Shown in pieces: positions 9,992 to 17,879 of a stretch of 64,000 bases of DNA. Position 1 is the stretch's first letter, and every line of letters begins with the position of its first letter. The notes below the pieces were generated by a model that had not been told where the DNA came from, did not search any database, and saw nothing but the letters and a program-made list of their open reading frames with translations. The position numbers and the translations under genes were made by a program. The DNA is from Actinomycetota bacterium. GTDB lineage: Bacteria; Actinomycetota; Actinomycetes; Actinomycetales; Microbacteriaceae. The stretch lies in NCBI GenBank assembly GCA_020160915.1, contig JAIUPK010000002.1:496001-560000 (forward strand), in the 5' to 3' direction.

Positions 9992-10443
9992 TACAGCTCG
10001 AGCGCGCCGATGTTCTCGCCGTACTGGGTCTGACCGACGATCGTGAAGCCCACCCGAAGGAAGAACTCCTCAGGGCCCTCCTCGCCGGGCTCCCACAGCG
10101 CGGTCAACCGACCGAACCCGCGGCTCTTGGCCTCCTCAGCCAGTGCCAGCACGGCAAACTTGCCGACACCGGTGCCCTGAGACGGCCCGGCAACTGTCAC
10201 CCGCCAGACGCAACTGCGAAATTCCTCCTGCACCGCGTCCGGATCGAAGTTGCCGCGGATGAACCCCACCACCGTGTCCCCGTCGAGCACGACGCGCGGC
10301 CACGACGTCGCCGGATTGAGGAAGCTGTCGGCGATCGCATAACTGGGTGGCGTGACGAACTGCTCCTGACCTCGCCGCAGAGTGAGGTTGTTGGCGGCCA
10401 CAATGGTCTTCGCGCTCAGCTCTTCAAGCCTCAGTTCGCCCAT
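9991..10443 (-). CDS. GNAT family N-acetyltransferase
   Basis: 150 residues. The acetyl-CoA pyrophosphate-binding loop is visible as VAGPSQGTGVGKFAVLALAE, close to the family Q/R-x-x-G-x-G/A pattern, with a preceding strand WRVTVA and a late FFLRVGFTIVGQT motif typical of the GNAT C-terminal strands. The substrate cannot be inferred. The ATG at 10443 is used; its stop codon overlaps the GTG of the ATL gene. It is divergent from icd across 107 bases. Confidence 0.8.
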   Translation of the reverse strand: MGELRLEELSAKTIVAANNLTLRRGQEQFVTPPSYAIADSFLNPATSWPRVVLDGDTVVGFIRGNFDPDAVQEEFRSCVWRVTVAGPSQGTGVGKFAVLALAEEAKSRGFGRLTALWEPGEEGPEEFFLRVGFTIVGQTQYGENIGALEL

Positions 10444-10481
10444 GGAGACAGGCTAACCCGCACGCCTGACGGGCGCGAAGA

Positions 10482-10499
10482 TATCTTGATATCAAGATA
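10482..10499. promoter_or_regulatory. Perfect 18-bp palindrome upstream of icd
   Basis: TATCTTGATATCAAGATA is self-complementary over all 18 bases, stands out in a GC-rich background, and sits in the intergenic space between the divergent GNAT gene and icd, 51 bases before the icd start. It has the symmetry of a dimeric repressor site. It contains TTGATA, which could also serve as a -35 element. The regulator is not known to me. Confidence 0.6.
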
Positions 10500-10550
10500 C
10501 TTCTCCGAGCGGGTATGCTGTTCCACGGTCACCCACTGAAGGAGCATCGC

Positions 10551-11765
10551 TTGTCCAAGATCCATGTAGAAGGCACCGTTGTCGAACTCGACGGCGACGA
10601 GATGACACGCATCATCTGGCAGAAGATCAAGGACACCCTGATCCACCCGTACCTCGACATCAAGCTCGAGTACTACGACCTCGGGATCGAACACCGGGAC
10701 GAGACCAACGACCAGGTCACGATCGACGCGGCCCACGCCATCCAGAAGCACGGTGTCGGCGTCAAGTGTGCGACCATCACGCCCGACGAGGCCCGCGTCG
10801 AGGAGTTCGGCCTCAAGCAGATGTGGAAGAGCCCGAACGGCACGATCCGCAACATCCTCGGCGGCGTGATCTTCCGGGAACCGATCATCATCTCCAACAT
10901 CCCGCGGCTCGTGCCCGGATGGAACAAGCCGATCATCATCGGCCGCCACGCCTTCGGTGACCAGTACAAGGCCACCGACTTCCGCTTCGCGGGCAAGGGC
11001 AAGCTCACCGTCGAGTTCACCCCGGATGACGGCTCCGAGCCGCTCAAGTTCGAGGTCTACCACTCCCCGGGCGATGGTGTCGCGCAGGTGCAGTACAACC
11101 TCGACGAGTCGATCCGCGACTTCGCTCGCGCCTCGCTCAACTACGGCCTCGCCCGCAACTACCCGGTGTACCTCTCGACGAAGAACACGATCCTCAAGGC
11201 CTACGACGGCCGGTTCAAGGACATCTTCGAGGAGATCTTCGAGACCGAGTTCAAGGCCAAGTTCGAGGCGGCCGGCCTCACCTACGAGCACCGCCTCATC
11301 GACGACATGGTCGCCTCGGCCATGAAGTGGGAGGGCGGTTACGTCTGGGCCTGCAAGAACTACGACGGCGACGTGCAGTCCGACACCGTGGCCCAGGGCT
11401 TCGGATCACTCGGCCTCATGACCTCCGTGCTCGCGACTCCCGACGGCAAGGTCGTCGAGGCGGAGGCCGCGCACGGCACCGTGACGCGCCACTACCGCCA
11501 GCACCAGGCCGGCAAGCCCACGTCGACCAACCCGATCGCCTCGATCTACGCCTGGACCCGGGGTCTCGCGCACCGCGCCAAGCTCGACAACAACCCCGAG
11601 CTCGCGACCTTCGCCGAGACCCTTGAGGATGTCGTCATCAAGTCGGTCGAGGCCGGTCACATGACCAAGGACCTTGCGCTGCTTGTCGGGCCCGACCAGA
11701 AGTGGGAGACCACCGAGGAGTTCCTCGACACCCTCGACAAGAACCTCGCCGCCCGCCTCGGCTAG
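10551..11765 (+). CDS. icd: NADP-dependent isocitrate dehydrogenase
   Basis: 404 residues starting at TTG 10551 (protein [20 protein letters not shown]). A strong ribosome site GAAGGAG lies 6 bases upstream; the in-frame ATG at 10515 has none and would add a non-conserved leader. The enzyme is the homodimeric eukaryote-like type found in actinobacteria and oxidises isocitrate to 2-oxoglutarate in the TCA cycle. Recognisable blocks are [19 protein letters not shown] (substrate Ser/Asn), the metal-binding Asp in LIDDMVA, and [12 protein letters not shown] (NADP binding). Its stop overlaps the convergent YdeI gene by 3 bases at CTAG. Confidence 0.95.
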   Translation: MSKIHVEGTVVELDGDEMTRIIWQKIKDTLIHPYLDIKLEYYDLGIEHRDETNDQVTIDAAHAIQKHGVGVKCATITPDEARVEEFGLKQMWKSPNGTIRNILGGVIFREPIIISNIPRLVPGWNKPIIIGRHAFGDQYKATDFRFAGKGKLTVEFTPDDGSEPLKFEVYHSPGDGVAQVQYNLDESIRDFARASLNYGLARNYPVYLSTKNTILKAYDGRFKDIFEEIFETEFKAKFEAAGLTYEHRLIDDMVASAMKWEGGYVWACKNYDGDVQSDTVAQGFGSLGLMTSVLATPDGKVVEAEAAHGTVTRHYRQHQAGKPTSTNPIASIYAWTRGLAHRAKLDNNPELATFAETLEDVVIKSVEAGHMTKDLALLVGPDQKWETTEEFLDTLDKNLAARLG

Positions 11766-12346
11766 GTGCGCTGGGGGTAGATCGTCTCGCCCCTCGCGAG
11801 CATTGCAACGTCGCTCTCGATGCGGTTCGCCCGGGTCTTCGGGCTGGTGACCGACATCAGGCGGAACAGGATCGCCCAGCGGTTCTGCGCCGTCAGGGTG
11901 TCGAATCGAGCGGATGCCGCGGGGTTGGCGTCGAGCGCGGCGCGCAGGTCATCGGGCACCGGCGCATCCTTCTGGCGGTAGGCGGCATCCCACCGGCCAT
12001 CGGCCTTGGCGCGCTCGACCTCGGCGACGCCGCCCTCACGCATCCGGCCCTCGGCGGTCAAGCGCTCGATGTGGTCGCGATTGCGCTGCGACCACGGGCT
12101 GCGGGAGCGGCGCGGGGTGAACGCCTGAAGCGTGTAGTGCTCGTCGAAGCGCCCGACCTGGCCGTCGATCCAGCCGTGACACAGTGCGACGTCGAGTGCC
12201 TCGTCGTAGGTGATGCCGGGCTCGGAGGAGAGCCTCTTGCGCAATTGCAGCCGCACGCCGGCGGGGTCACCGACCTCAAGGATCCAGCGCTCCCAGTCGT
12301 CGGCGCTCGTGAAGTGCAGGATCGGCTTCTCGGCGAACGAGGTCAT
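11762..12346 (-). CDS. YdeI/OmpD-associated family protein
   Basis: 194 residues. It carries the signature of the YdeI (bacteriocin-protection, OmpD-associated) group: SADDWERWI near the N-terminus, [19 protein letters not shown] (about 44-62), then [17 protein letters not shown]. Family members are common in soil actinobacteria and are not enzymatically characterised. The ATG at 12346 gives the usual family length. It is convergent with icd and shares the CTAG end; no terminator separates the two. Confidence 0.8.
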   Translation of the reverse strand: MTSFAEKPILHFTSADDWERWILEVGDPAGVRLQLRKRLSSEPGITYDEALDVALCHGWIDGQVGRFDEHYTLQAFTPRRSRSPWSQRNRDHIERLTAEGRMREGGVAEVERAKADGRWDAAYRQKDAPVPDDLRAALDANPAASARFDTLTAQNRWAILFRLMSVTSPKTRANRIESDVAMLARGETIYPQRT

Positions 12347-12372
12347 GCCACAAGGCTAGAACCCGCCTACGA

Positions 12373-12406
12373 CGAAGGACCCGGGAGTCGTCTCCCGGGT
12401 CCTTCG
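12373..12406. terminator. Strong hairpin, probable hsp20 terminator
   Basis: A perfect 15-bp stem (CGAAGGACCCGGGAG) with a 4-base TCGT loop. It lies just past the hsp20 stop on the minus strand and 27 bases before the ydeI start. There is no clear U-run, as usual for high-GC actinobacteria. It would stop hsp20 transcription from entering ydeI. Confidence 0.75.
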
Positions 12407-12416
12407 TGGCGTGAGG

Positions 12417-12845
12417 CTACTTCTCGACGGCCACCGGCTCGACTGCCGAACTTGCCGTCACTGCGACCTTGCGCGGCTTGGCCTTCTCGCTCACGGGAAT
12501 CATGACCGAGAGCACGCCGTTGTCGTAGGTCGCGCTGATCTGATCCGTAGCGATGCCGTCACCGAGGTTGAGCTGCCGCAGGAACGAGCCGCTGGGCCGC
12601 TCGTGCGCCAGCCACTTCACACCGTCCTGGCTGCGGGGGGTGCGCTCAGCCCGGATGGTGAGCAGCTGACCGTCCACATCGACGTCGACGGAACCGGGGT
12701 CGATTCCCGGGAGGTCGGCGTTGAGGATGTAGTGGTCGCCATCGCGGTAGAGATCGATCGGCATCAGTCGCGGGCCCTGGCGCGCGTCCAGGAGGTTCGC
12801 GGCGACGCGATCCAGCTCACGGAATGGGTCGAAGAGTACTGCCAT
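12417..12845 (-). CDS. hsp20: Hsp20/alpha-crystallin small heat-shock protein
   Basis: 142 residues from the ATG at 12845, preceded by AAGGAGTTGACACCA. The protein opens MAVLFDPFRELDRVAA, has an alpha-crystallin domain at about 35-128 (YILNADLPGIDPGSV, then the strand AERTPRSQDGVKWLAHERPSG..FLRQ and YDNGVLSVMIPV), and a short tail. It is an ATP-independent holdase that keeps unfolding proteins soluble. The frame stays open far upstream, but that part is antisense to the ATPase gene. Its promoter carries both a CIRCE and a HAIR element, and a hairpin terminator follows. Confidence 0.93.
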   Translation of the reverse strand: MAVLFDPFRELDRVAANLLDARQGPRLMPIDLYRDGDHYILNADLPGIDPGSVDVDVDGQLLTIRAERTPRSQDGVKWLAHERPSGSFLRQLNLGDGIATDQISATYDNGVLSVMIPVSEKAKPRKVAVTASSAVEPVAVEK

Positions 12846-12894
12846 TGGTGTCAACTCCTTCACGTCGTGCCGTCGGGATGACGGCTTGCGAAAG

Positions 12895-12913
12895 TTGAGT
12901 CGATGGGACTCAA
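12895..12913. promoter_or_regulatory. HAIR element (HspR operator)
   Basis: TTGAGT-N7-ACTCAA, matching the HspR-associated inverted repeat CTTGAGT-N7-ACTCAAG in both half-sites except the outermost base. It sits downstream of the hsp20 -10 box, where a bound repressor would block transcription. Confidence 0.8.
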
Positions 12914-12921
12914 CTAATGCA

Positions 12922-12951
12922 ATATTAGCACTCTCAACCGGAGAGTGCCAA
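12922..12951 (-). promoter_or_regulatory. hsp20 promoter (-35 TTGGCA, -10 TAATAT)
   Basis: On the minus strand TTGGCA (12951-12946) and TAATAT (12927-12922) are separated by 18 bases, a good housekeeping-sigma promoter. The CIRCE element lies within it and the HAIR element just downstream. Confidence 0.75.
12925..12951. promoter_or_regulatory. CIRCE element (HrcA operator)
   Basis: TTAGCACTC-N9-GAGTGCCAA against the consensus TTAGCACTC-N9-GAGTGCTAA: 17 of 18 conserved positions. It overlaps the -35 to -10 region of hsp20, so HrcA binding would exclude RNA polymerase. Confidence 0.88.
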
Positions 12952-13019
12952 GACCTATTCCCGGCAGCTAAGGTGCCCCTTGCTAGCCTTTCGCCCCGCA
13001 CAGGACTACCTATGGGAAT

Positions 13020-14930
13020 ATGCTCCTGCGCCGATACCCCCTCGTGGTCGCGGCCGTCGCCGTCGGCCTGGTCGGGCTCGTTCTCCTGCTCACGCCGGCC
13101 TCCTGGCTGGTCGGGTGGATCCTCTCGATCTTCGCGCTGGTCGTCGCAGCACGCGAAGGGTTCACGATGGTGCGCCGCCTGCTCAAGGGCGAGGTCGGGC
13201 TCGATGTGCTGGCCGTCACGGCCATCGTCAGCACCGTTGTCGTGGGCGAGTACTGGGCGAGCCTGATCATCGTGCTCATGCTGGCCGGCGGCGAAGCCCT
13301 CGAGGACTACGCGGCCGGGCGTGCCGAGCGCGACCTCAAGGCGCTGCTGGACCGCGTGCCGCAGCTCGCTCACCGCTACGCCGCCGACGGCTCGATCGAG
13401 GACATTCCGATCGACCAGGTGGCCCTCGGCGACCGGCTGCTCGTGAAGCCTGCGGAGATCGTACCCGTCGACTGCGAACTGCTGAGCCCCGCGACATCCC
13501 TCGACGAATCGTCTCTGACGGGCGAGAGCATGCCTGTCGACAAGGTGCAGGGGGATGCCCTGCTCAGCGGTTCCGTGAACGGTCCGGCGGCCGTCGACGT
13601 GAGTGTGACGGCGCTCGCCAAAGACAGCCAGTACCAGCGGATCATCGAGCTGGTGCGCGAGGCATCCGCATCGAAGTCGCCGATGGTGCGTCTCGCCGAC
13701 CGGTATGCCCTGCCGTTCACGGCCGTGGCCTTCGTGATCGCGGGGATCGCGTGGGCGGTCTCGGGCAATCCGATCCGCTTCGCCGAGGTGCTGGTCGTGG
13801 CGACCCCGTGCCCACTGCTGCTCGCGGCACCGGTGGCGTTCATGGCGGGCATGAGCCGCGCCGCCAAGAGCGGAATCGTCATGAAGGGCTCGAAGTCGCT
13901 CGAGCAGCTCGCCCGCGCTCGCACCATAGCCTTCGACAAGACGGGCACCCTCACGCACGGGATGCCCGCCGTGGTCGCGGTGCTCCCGGTCGCTCCGATG
14001 ACCGAGTCGACCCTGCTGGGGCTCGTCGCGTCGGCCGAGCGCTATTCGTCCCACGTGCTCGCTCAGTCGTTGCAGGATGCAGCGAGCGACCGCGGAATCG
14101 CGCTGCAGGAGGCCGTCGACGCACATGAGGTGGCGACCCATGGCATCGAGGCGACGATCGGCGGCCAGCGGGTCATCGTGGGCAAGCCCGCCTTCGTCGC
14201 CGAGCGGGTCAGCGGGCTGGTGCGGCACGATGGCGCGAGCGGCGAGGCCGCCGTGTATGTGGGGGTGGGCGACGCGTTCGCCGGGGTCATCGTGCTGCGC
14301 GACGAGGTGCGGCCCGAGTCGGCCGAGACGCTCGCCCGACTCAACCGCCTCGGCATCACGAACACGATGCTGATCACGGGCGACGTCGAGCAGACGGCGC
14401 GACCCATCGCCGACGGCCTCGGCATCACCCAGATGCACGCCGAGTGCCTCCCCGAAGACAAGGTCAACCTCGTTCACGACGCCACACCCCGGCCCGTGAT
14501 CATGGTCGGCGACGGTGTCAACGACGCACCGGTGCTCGCGGCGGCCGACGTGGGCATCGCCCTCGGAGCTCGCGGATCGACGGCGGCCAGCGAGTCAGCA
14601 GACGTCGTCATTCTCGTGGATGACCTGAGCCGAGTCGCCGACGCGGTGGCGATCGGTCACCGCACCGTGAACATCGCCCTTCAGAGCATCTGGTTCGGCA
14701 TCGCGATCAGCGTGGCGCTCATGGTTGTCGCGGCGTTCGGGTTCATCCCCGCCGTGCTGGGCGCGGCGCTGCAGGAGGTCGTCGACCTCATCACGATTCT
14801 CGGGGCCCTGCGGGCGCTCAGCGGCGGTCGGGGAGAGGCTCGCATGGCCCGGGCGATCAGTAACCCGAGAAGTAGTCCGAGTGCACCCGCTTCGCTCCCT
14901 GCGAACGCAGCGCGCGACGGAGATCGTTGA
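13020..14930 (+). CDS. Heavy-metal-type (P1B-like) P-type ATPase
   Basis: 636 residues with no N-terminal metal-binding domain. Order of features: membrane helices from residue 6; actuator loop with SLTGES; the intramembrane metal site TPCPLLLAAP (Thr262-Pro263-Cys264-Pro265) instead of CPC; phosphorylation site FDKTGTLT (Asp306); hinge GDGVNDAP (about 497); two final helices. Where most P1B pumps have Ser-x-His-Pro, this one has SSHVLAQS, lacking the Pro. The pump hydrolyses ATP to export a metal ion, but the TPCP site means the ion cannot be named. It is divergent from hsp20 and its last 74 bases overlap the convergent reductase gene. Confidence 0.9.
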   Translation: MLLRRYPLVVAAVAVGLVGLVLLLTPASWLVGWILSIFALVVAAREGFTMVRRLLKGEVGLDVLAVTAIVSTVVVGEYWASLIIVLMLAGGEALEDYAAGRAERDLKALLDRVPQLAHRYAADGSIEDIPIDQVALGDRLLVKPAEIVPVDCELLSPATSLDESSLTGESMPVDKVQGDALLSGSVNGPAAVDVSVTALAKDSQYQRIIELVREASASKSPMVRLADRYALPFTAVAFVIAGIAWAVSGNPIRFAEVLVVATPCPLLLAAPVAFMAGMSRAAKSGIVMKGSKSLEQLARARTIAFDKTGTLTHGMPAVVAVLPVAPMTESTLLGLVASAERYSSHVLAQSLQDAASDRGIALQEAVDAHEVATHGIEATIGGQRVIVGKPAFVAERVSGLVRHDGASGEAAVYVGVGDAFAGVIVLRDEVRPESAETLARLNRLGITNTMLITGDVEQTARPIADGLGITQMHAECLPEDKVNLVHDATPRPVIMVGDGVNDAPVLAAADVGIALGARGSTAASESADVVILVDDLSRVADAVAIGHRTVNIALQSIWFGIAISVALMVVAAFGFIPAVLGAALQEVVDLITILGALRALSGGRGEARMARAISNPRSSPSAPASLPANAARDGDR

Positions 14931-16383
14931 CGAGTGCAGGGGGACCGGAGACGAACGCCCGGCGCTTTCCGGCATCCGGAACCGCTGAGGCGACACGCTC
15001 GCCGGTGACGCGACCAGCCCCCGCGTACTCCCACCCGGGCGGCAGGGTCGCGGGCGCTTCGGGCGCGTAGAGCACGACGCGAGCGCCCGACTTGGCGAGC
15101 AGGTCGCCGTAGGGCAGCGGGCCGGGGGAGCTCGTCGAGTACAGCACCACGACGTCGCGCTTCTCCCCGCGCTCGGTCGCGTGCGCGAGCTGGCTGGCGA
15201 ACGGGGTGATGCCGATGCCGCCGGCCACGAGCAGCAGTGGCTCGGTGACATCCGTCGGAAGTGCGAAGTCGCCGCCGACGCCGGTGCCCGTCACTGCGGC
15301 GCCGGGCTCCAGGTCGAGCAGCGCCTGCTTGAAACTCGACGACTTCGACGGTGTCGTGATCGCGAAGGTGATCGGTGCGTCGACTGCGGGCGCCGACGAG
15401 ATGCTGAAGTACCGGCGACTGCCGCGGAAGTCCGCCTTGCGGTGGGGGATCGTCAGCTCCATGTACTGGCCGGGCACGAATCGCACCGGTCGGTGCGGCT
15501 GGAACGACAGCTCCCACGTCGTGGGCCCGAGCTGGGTCTTGCCGAGATACGTCAGCCGGATGCCGCGGCGCTGGCCGAACGCGAAGCCGATCAGATTGCC
15601 TACCAGCAGTGCCAACTGCGGGGTGCGGGATATCGGGCCGAACGAGAACGGCACGCTGAACAGCAGCGCGACCACGACCGCTTCGACGATCTGCTGCCAG
15701 CGGCGGGGCGGCAGCGTGAGCGGCTCGCTGAACATGAAGCCCGCGAAGAACAGCACCGGTGATGACAGGAACACGTACTGCAGCGCCGACAGTGCGGTCT
15801 CGCCGACGGTGAGGAAGTAGAGCACAGTGCCCACCGTGGTGAGCGCGACGAAGATGGCCGCGATCGTGAGCCGCTGGGTGCGATACAGCACCAGGAAGGC
15901 TCCGATCACCACGGGGATCAGGTAGGTCGAGCTGCCGAGCCACCACACGGCGAATCCGAAGCCGAGGAACCCGGTGTACGCGATGAGCGCCACCACGAAG
16001 ACGCCCACGGCAGCGGGGTTGAGCACGTGACGGCCGCGCACCGCGATCAGGTACTTCGAGATGTTCGCTATCAGGCCCGCGATGGCGATGCCGACGAGTC
16101 CCAGCGGATCGAGCGTCGGCGCCATGATGAAGAAGATCAGGAGCGCTGTGATCATCGCCGAGTCCAGATGCGGCTTGACCCGCATGATCCTGGCGATCAG
16201 CACGCTGGTGCTGCAGGTCGCGACGATCGAGACGGCCGCGGATGCCAGCAGGGCCAGCGGCGAGTAGGTGCCGATGCCGAACAGCGACAACACAAGCGCG
16301 ACGACTCCGATGCCGGCGAGTGCGACGATCACGAGCTTGTACATCGTCACGATGCCTGTGACCCGATCCAACCACTGCTTCAT
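14857..16383 (-). CDS. NqrB/RnfD-like membrane domain fused to ferredoxin reductase-type domain
   Basis: 508 residues. Residues about 15-270 form eight or so membrane helices of the NqrB/RnfD kind (GRHVLNPAAVGVFVVAL is characteristic). From about 280 follows a soluble FAD/NAD(P)H oxidoreductase: FAD-binding RYFSISSAP, then GGIGITPFASQLAHA and a closing FVSGPPALVNDLRRAL. It would pass electrons from NAD(P)H through FAD to membrane-bound flavin. It is the last gene of an operon with an FMN-binding lipoprotein and ApbE, which attaches FMN covalently; its ATG overlaps the apbE stop by 4 bases. The electron acceptor is unknown. Confidence 0.85.
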   Translation of the reverse strand: MKQWLDRVTGIVTMYKLVIVALAGIGVVALVLSLFGIGTYSPLALLASAAVSIVATCSTSVLIARIMRVKPHLDSAMITALLIFFIMAPTLDPLGLVGIAIAGLIANISKYLIAVRGRHVLNPAAVGVFVVALIAYTGFLGFGFAVWWLGSSTYLIPVVIGAFLVLYRTQRLTIAAIFVALTTVGTVLYFLTVGETALSALQYVFLSSPVLFFAGFMFSEPLTLPPRRWQQIVEAVVVALLFSVPFSFGPISRTPQLALLVGNLIGFAFGQRRGIRLTYLGKTQLGPTTWELSFQPHRPVRFVPGQYMELTIPHRKADFRGSRRYFSISSAPAVDAPITFAITTPSKSSSFKQALLDLEPGAAVTGTGVGGDFALPTDVTEPLLLVAGGIGITPFASQLAHATERGEKRDVVVLYSTSSPGPLPYGDLLAKSGARVVLYAPEAPATLPPGWEYAGAGRVTGERVASAVPDAGKRRAFVSGPPALVNDLRRALRSQGAKRVHSDYFSGY

Positions 16384-17246
16384 GTGAACAGCTCCCCGTC
16401 GAGGTGTGGCGAGAACTCGACCCGACCGGTCGAGAACACTCTCGCGAAGGTGAAATCGTATCGCTCATTCAGGCGTGCCGGGTCGGCGAAGAACAGTGCC
16501 GTCGACAGCCCGTCGGCGAGCATGGCTGTGGCTGCGATCGCCCACGTCGCGATGACCGAGCTCGTGGGAAGCCCCGTTGTCGCGTCGATCACGTGGTGCA
16601 GCCCGGCTCCCCACGCGCGCCGGTTGGTCGCCGACGAGCAGATCGCCTGGTTGTGCACGTTCGCGATGCCGATCGCCTTCGTCGCATCCAGCGGATGCTC
16701 GAGCCCCACCCTGATCGGCTCGGGACCCACCTGCCGGATGTCACCGCTGCCGTCGACGATCAGATCGGTGTGCCCGGCACCGACCAGCAGCTCGGTCACG
16801 ATATCGACGAGCAGACCCTTGCCAGCCGCACCGACGTCGAGCAGCACGGGTCTCACGGTCGTGAGAGTCGAGCCGTCCCACGCGATGGTGTCCTCCCACG
16901 CGGGCGGGGGCGCGGGTGGTCCGCTCGGGCGCAGTGAGTAGGCGCGGTCGTAGCCGAGCGCCTCGAGGGCGCGGCCGACGAGGGGGCTGACCGCGGCATC
17001 CGTCGCCTCGTACAGGCCCCGGTAGAGGCTGAGAAGCTCGTCGGCCTCGTCGGGGAGTCGGTAGCTGCCGGGTGTGCGCGCGATGCGCGAGACCAGGGAG
17101 TCGTCGCGGAAGCGCGACCATGCTCGATCGAAGGTCTCGATGCGCGCCGCGATCGCTGCCCGAAGGTCAGTCGAGATGGGCTCGGCCGTGTCGATCTGCC
17201 AGCCGGTGCCGATGGCCTCGAAAGTGAGGCTATGCGGCCGCGTCAG
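16380..17246 (-). CDS. apbE: ApbE-type FAD:protein FMN transferase, apparent CTG start
   Basis: ApbE moves FMN from FAD onto a Thr of target proteins outside the membrane. Conserved parts visible are FEAIGTGWQI near the N-terminus, SRFRDDSLVSRI, DVGAAGKGLLVDIV, VDGSGDI and HHVIDATTG. The conserved frame runs up into the preceding gene but has no ATG, GTG or TTG before the GTG at 16856, which would remove the N-terminal third. CTG at 17246 has GAGGAG 7 bases upstream and gives 288 residues, normal for the family; it would overlap the upstream gene by 17 bases. There is no recognisable signal peptide. The 3' end overlaps the next gene by 4 bases. The alternative is a sequencing or frameshift problem at the N-terminus. 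Confidence 0.8.
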   Translation of the reverse strand: MTRPHSLTFEAIGTGWQIDTAEPISTDLRAAIAARIETFDRAWSRFRDDSLVSRIARTPGSYRLPDEADELLSLYRGLYEATDAAVSPLVGRALEALGYDRAYSLRPSGPPAPPPAWEDTIAWDGSTLTTVRPVLLDVGAAGKGLLVDIVTELLVGAGHTDLIVDGSGDIRQVGPEPIRVGLEHPLDATKAIGIANVHNQAICSSATNRRAWGAGLHHVIDATTGLPTSSVIATWAIAATAMLADGLSTALFFADPARLNERYDFTFARVFSTGRVEFSPHLDGELFT

Positions 17247-17691
17247 CCTTGATCTCCTCGACTGCCTTGTTGAATCCGCCGCTGGTCAGGGACGACCCGC
17301 CGACCTTGTCGACCTTGATCGTGTCGATGTCCTTGCCGACGACAACATCGGAGATGCCCGCGATGAACTCGCCCTGGTGCTGCTTGGCCTGGGGGTCGGT
17401 GGCATTGCTCACGACCTCGACAGCGGTGATGACGTCGCCCTTCAGGGTGATCGTCACATCGACGCTTTCGGTGCCGCTCGGTGCCTGGTAGCTGCCCTCG
17501 GCGGTGTACGTGCCGTCGGTGTAGACAGCGCTGGTGTCGGCGGTGCCGCTGCCAGAGGTGCCGCTGTCGCTCGTGCCGGCGCCGGCATCGGTTCCCGCGT
17601 CTTCCGCCGCGGAACAGCCCGCGAGTGCGCCCGTGATGGCCAGCCCCGCGAGGACGGCGATGGATACCTTGCTGGGGGGTGCTGCGAGCAT
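17230..17691 (-). CDS. FMN-binding domain lipoprotein
   Basis: 153 residues from the ATG at 17691 with AGGAG 5 bases before it; the longer upstream frame is not used. A signal sequence ends in a lipobox (LAGC, Cys about residue 24), then a Ser/Thr/Gly/Asp-rich linker (about 28-55), then an FMN-binding domain with DGTYTAEGSYQ and the flavinylation-type motif GGSSLTSGGFN. By family knowledge ApbE, encoded next, would attach FMN to a Thr there. It is therefore a membrane-anchored, externally located flavoprotein electron carrier for the same system as the fused reductase. Confidence 0.87.
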   Translation of the reverse strand: MLAAPPSKVSIAVLAGLAITGALAGCSAAEDAGTDAGAGTSDSGTSGSGTADTSAVYTDGTYTAEGSYQAPSGTESVDVTITLKGDVITAVEVVSNATDPQAKQHQGEFIAGISDVVVGKDIDTIKVDKVGGSSLTSGGFNKAVEEIKADAAA

Positions 17692-17849
17692 GGTTTCTCC
17701 TGTCGGTGACGTGTCACCAGCATGCCGCATGGTGCGTGCGGGCGCTGAACGCATCGTGGGAGATCGCAGGGAATTCCCAGCACGACGTCTGAACGCAGGG
17801 ACTCGCTCGAATGTAACAACACGGTAAACAGTGGACGAAGGACTTGCGA

Positions 17850-17879
17850 TTAGTTTGTTCGTAAGGTGTACTAACAAAC
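17850..17879. promoter_or_regulatory. Candidate ROK repressor operator at the ROK gene start
   Basis: Two interleaved inverted repeats: GTTTGTT-N13-AACAAAC (17853-17859 with 17873-17879) and TTAGT-N15-ACTAA (17850-17854 with 17870-17874). They touch the ATG of the ROK regulator at 17880. There is no ribosome site in this stretch, so the message may be leaderless. Autoregulation is inferred. Confidence 0.55.

Noticed and set aside
10515-10550. ATG at 10515 as start of icd
   Set aside because: It has no ribosome site and adds a leader not found in the family; TTG 10551 has GAAGGAG at the right distance.
12846-14477. Long upstream extension of the hsp20 frame on the minus strand
   Set aside because: It is antisense to the P-type ATPase, lacks any conserved feature, and would remove the promoter and both heat-shock operators. 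The ATG at 12845 has a good ribosome site.
14681-16468. Minus-strand open frame of almost 600 codons in the reductase region
   Set aside because: It is an Arg/Ala/Gly-rich shifted reading of the NqrB-FNR fusion gene and does not resemble any protein.
16380-16856. A short ApbE starting at GTG 16856
   Set aside because: Clear ApbE homology continues upstream of it in the same frame, so this start would cut off the N-terminal third.
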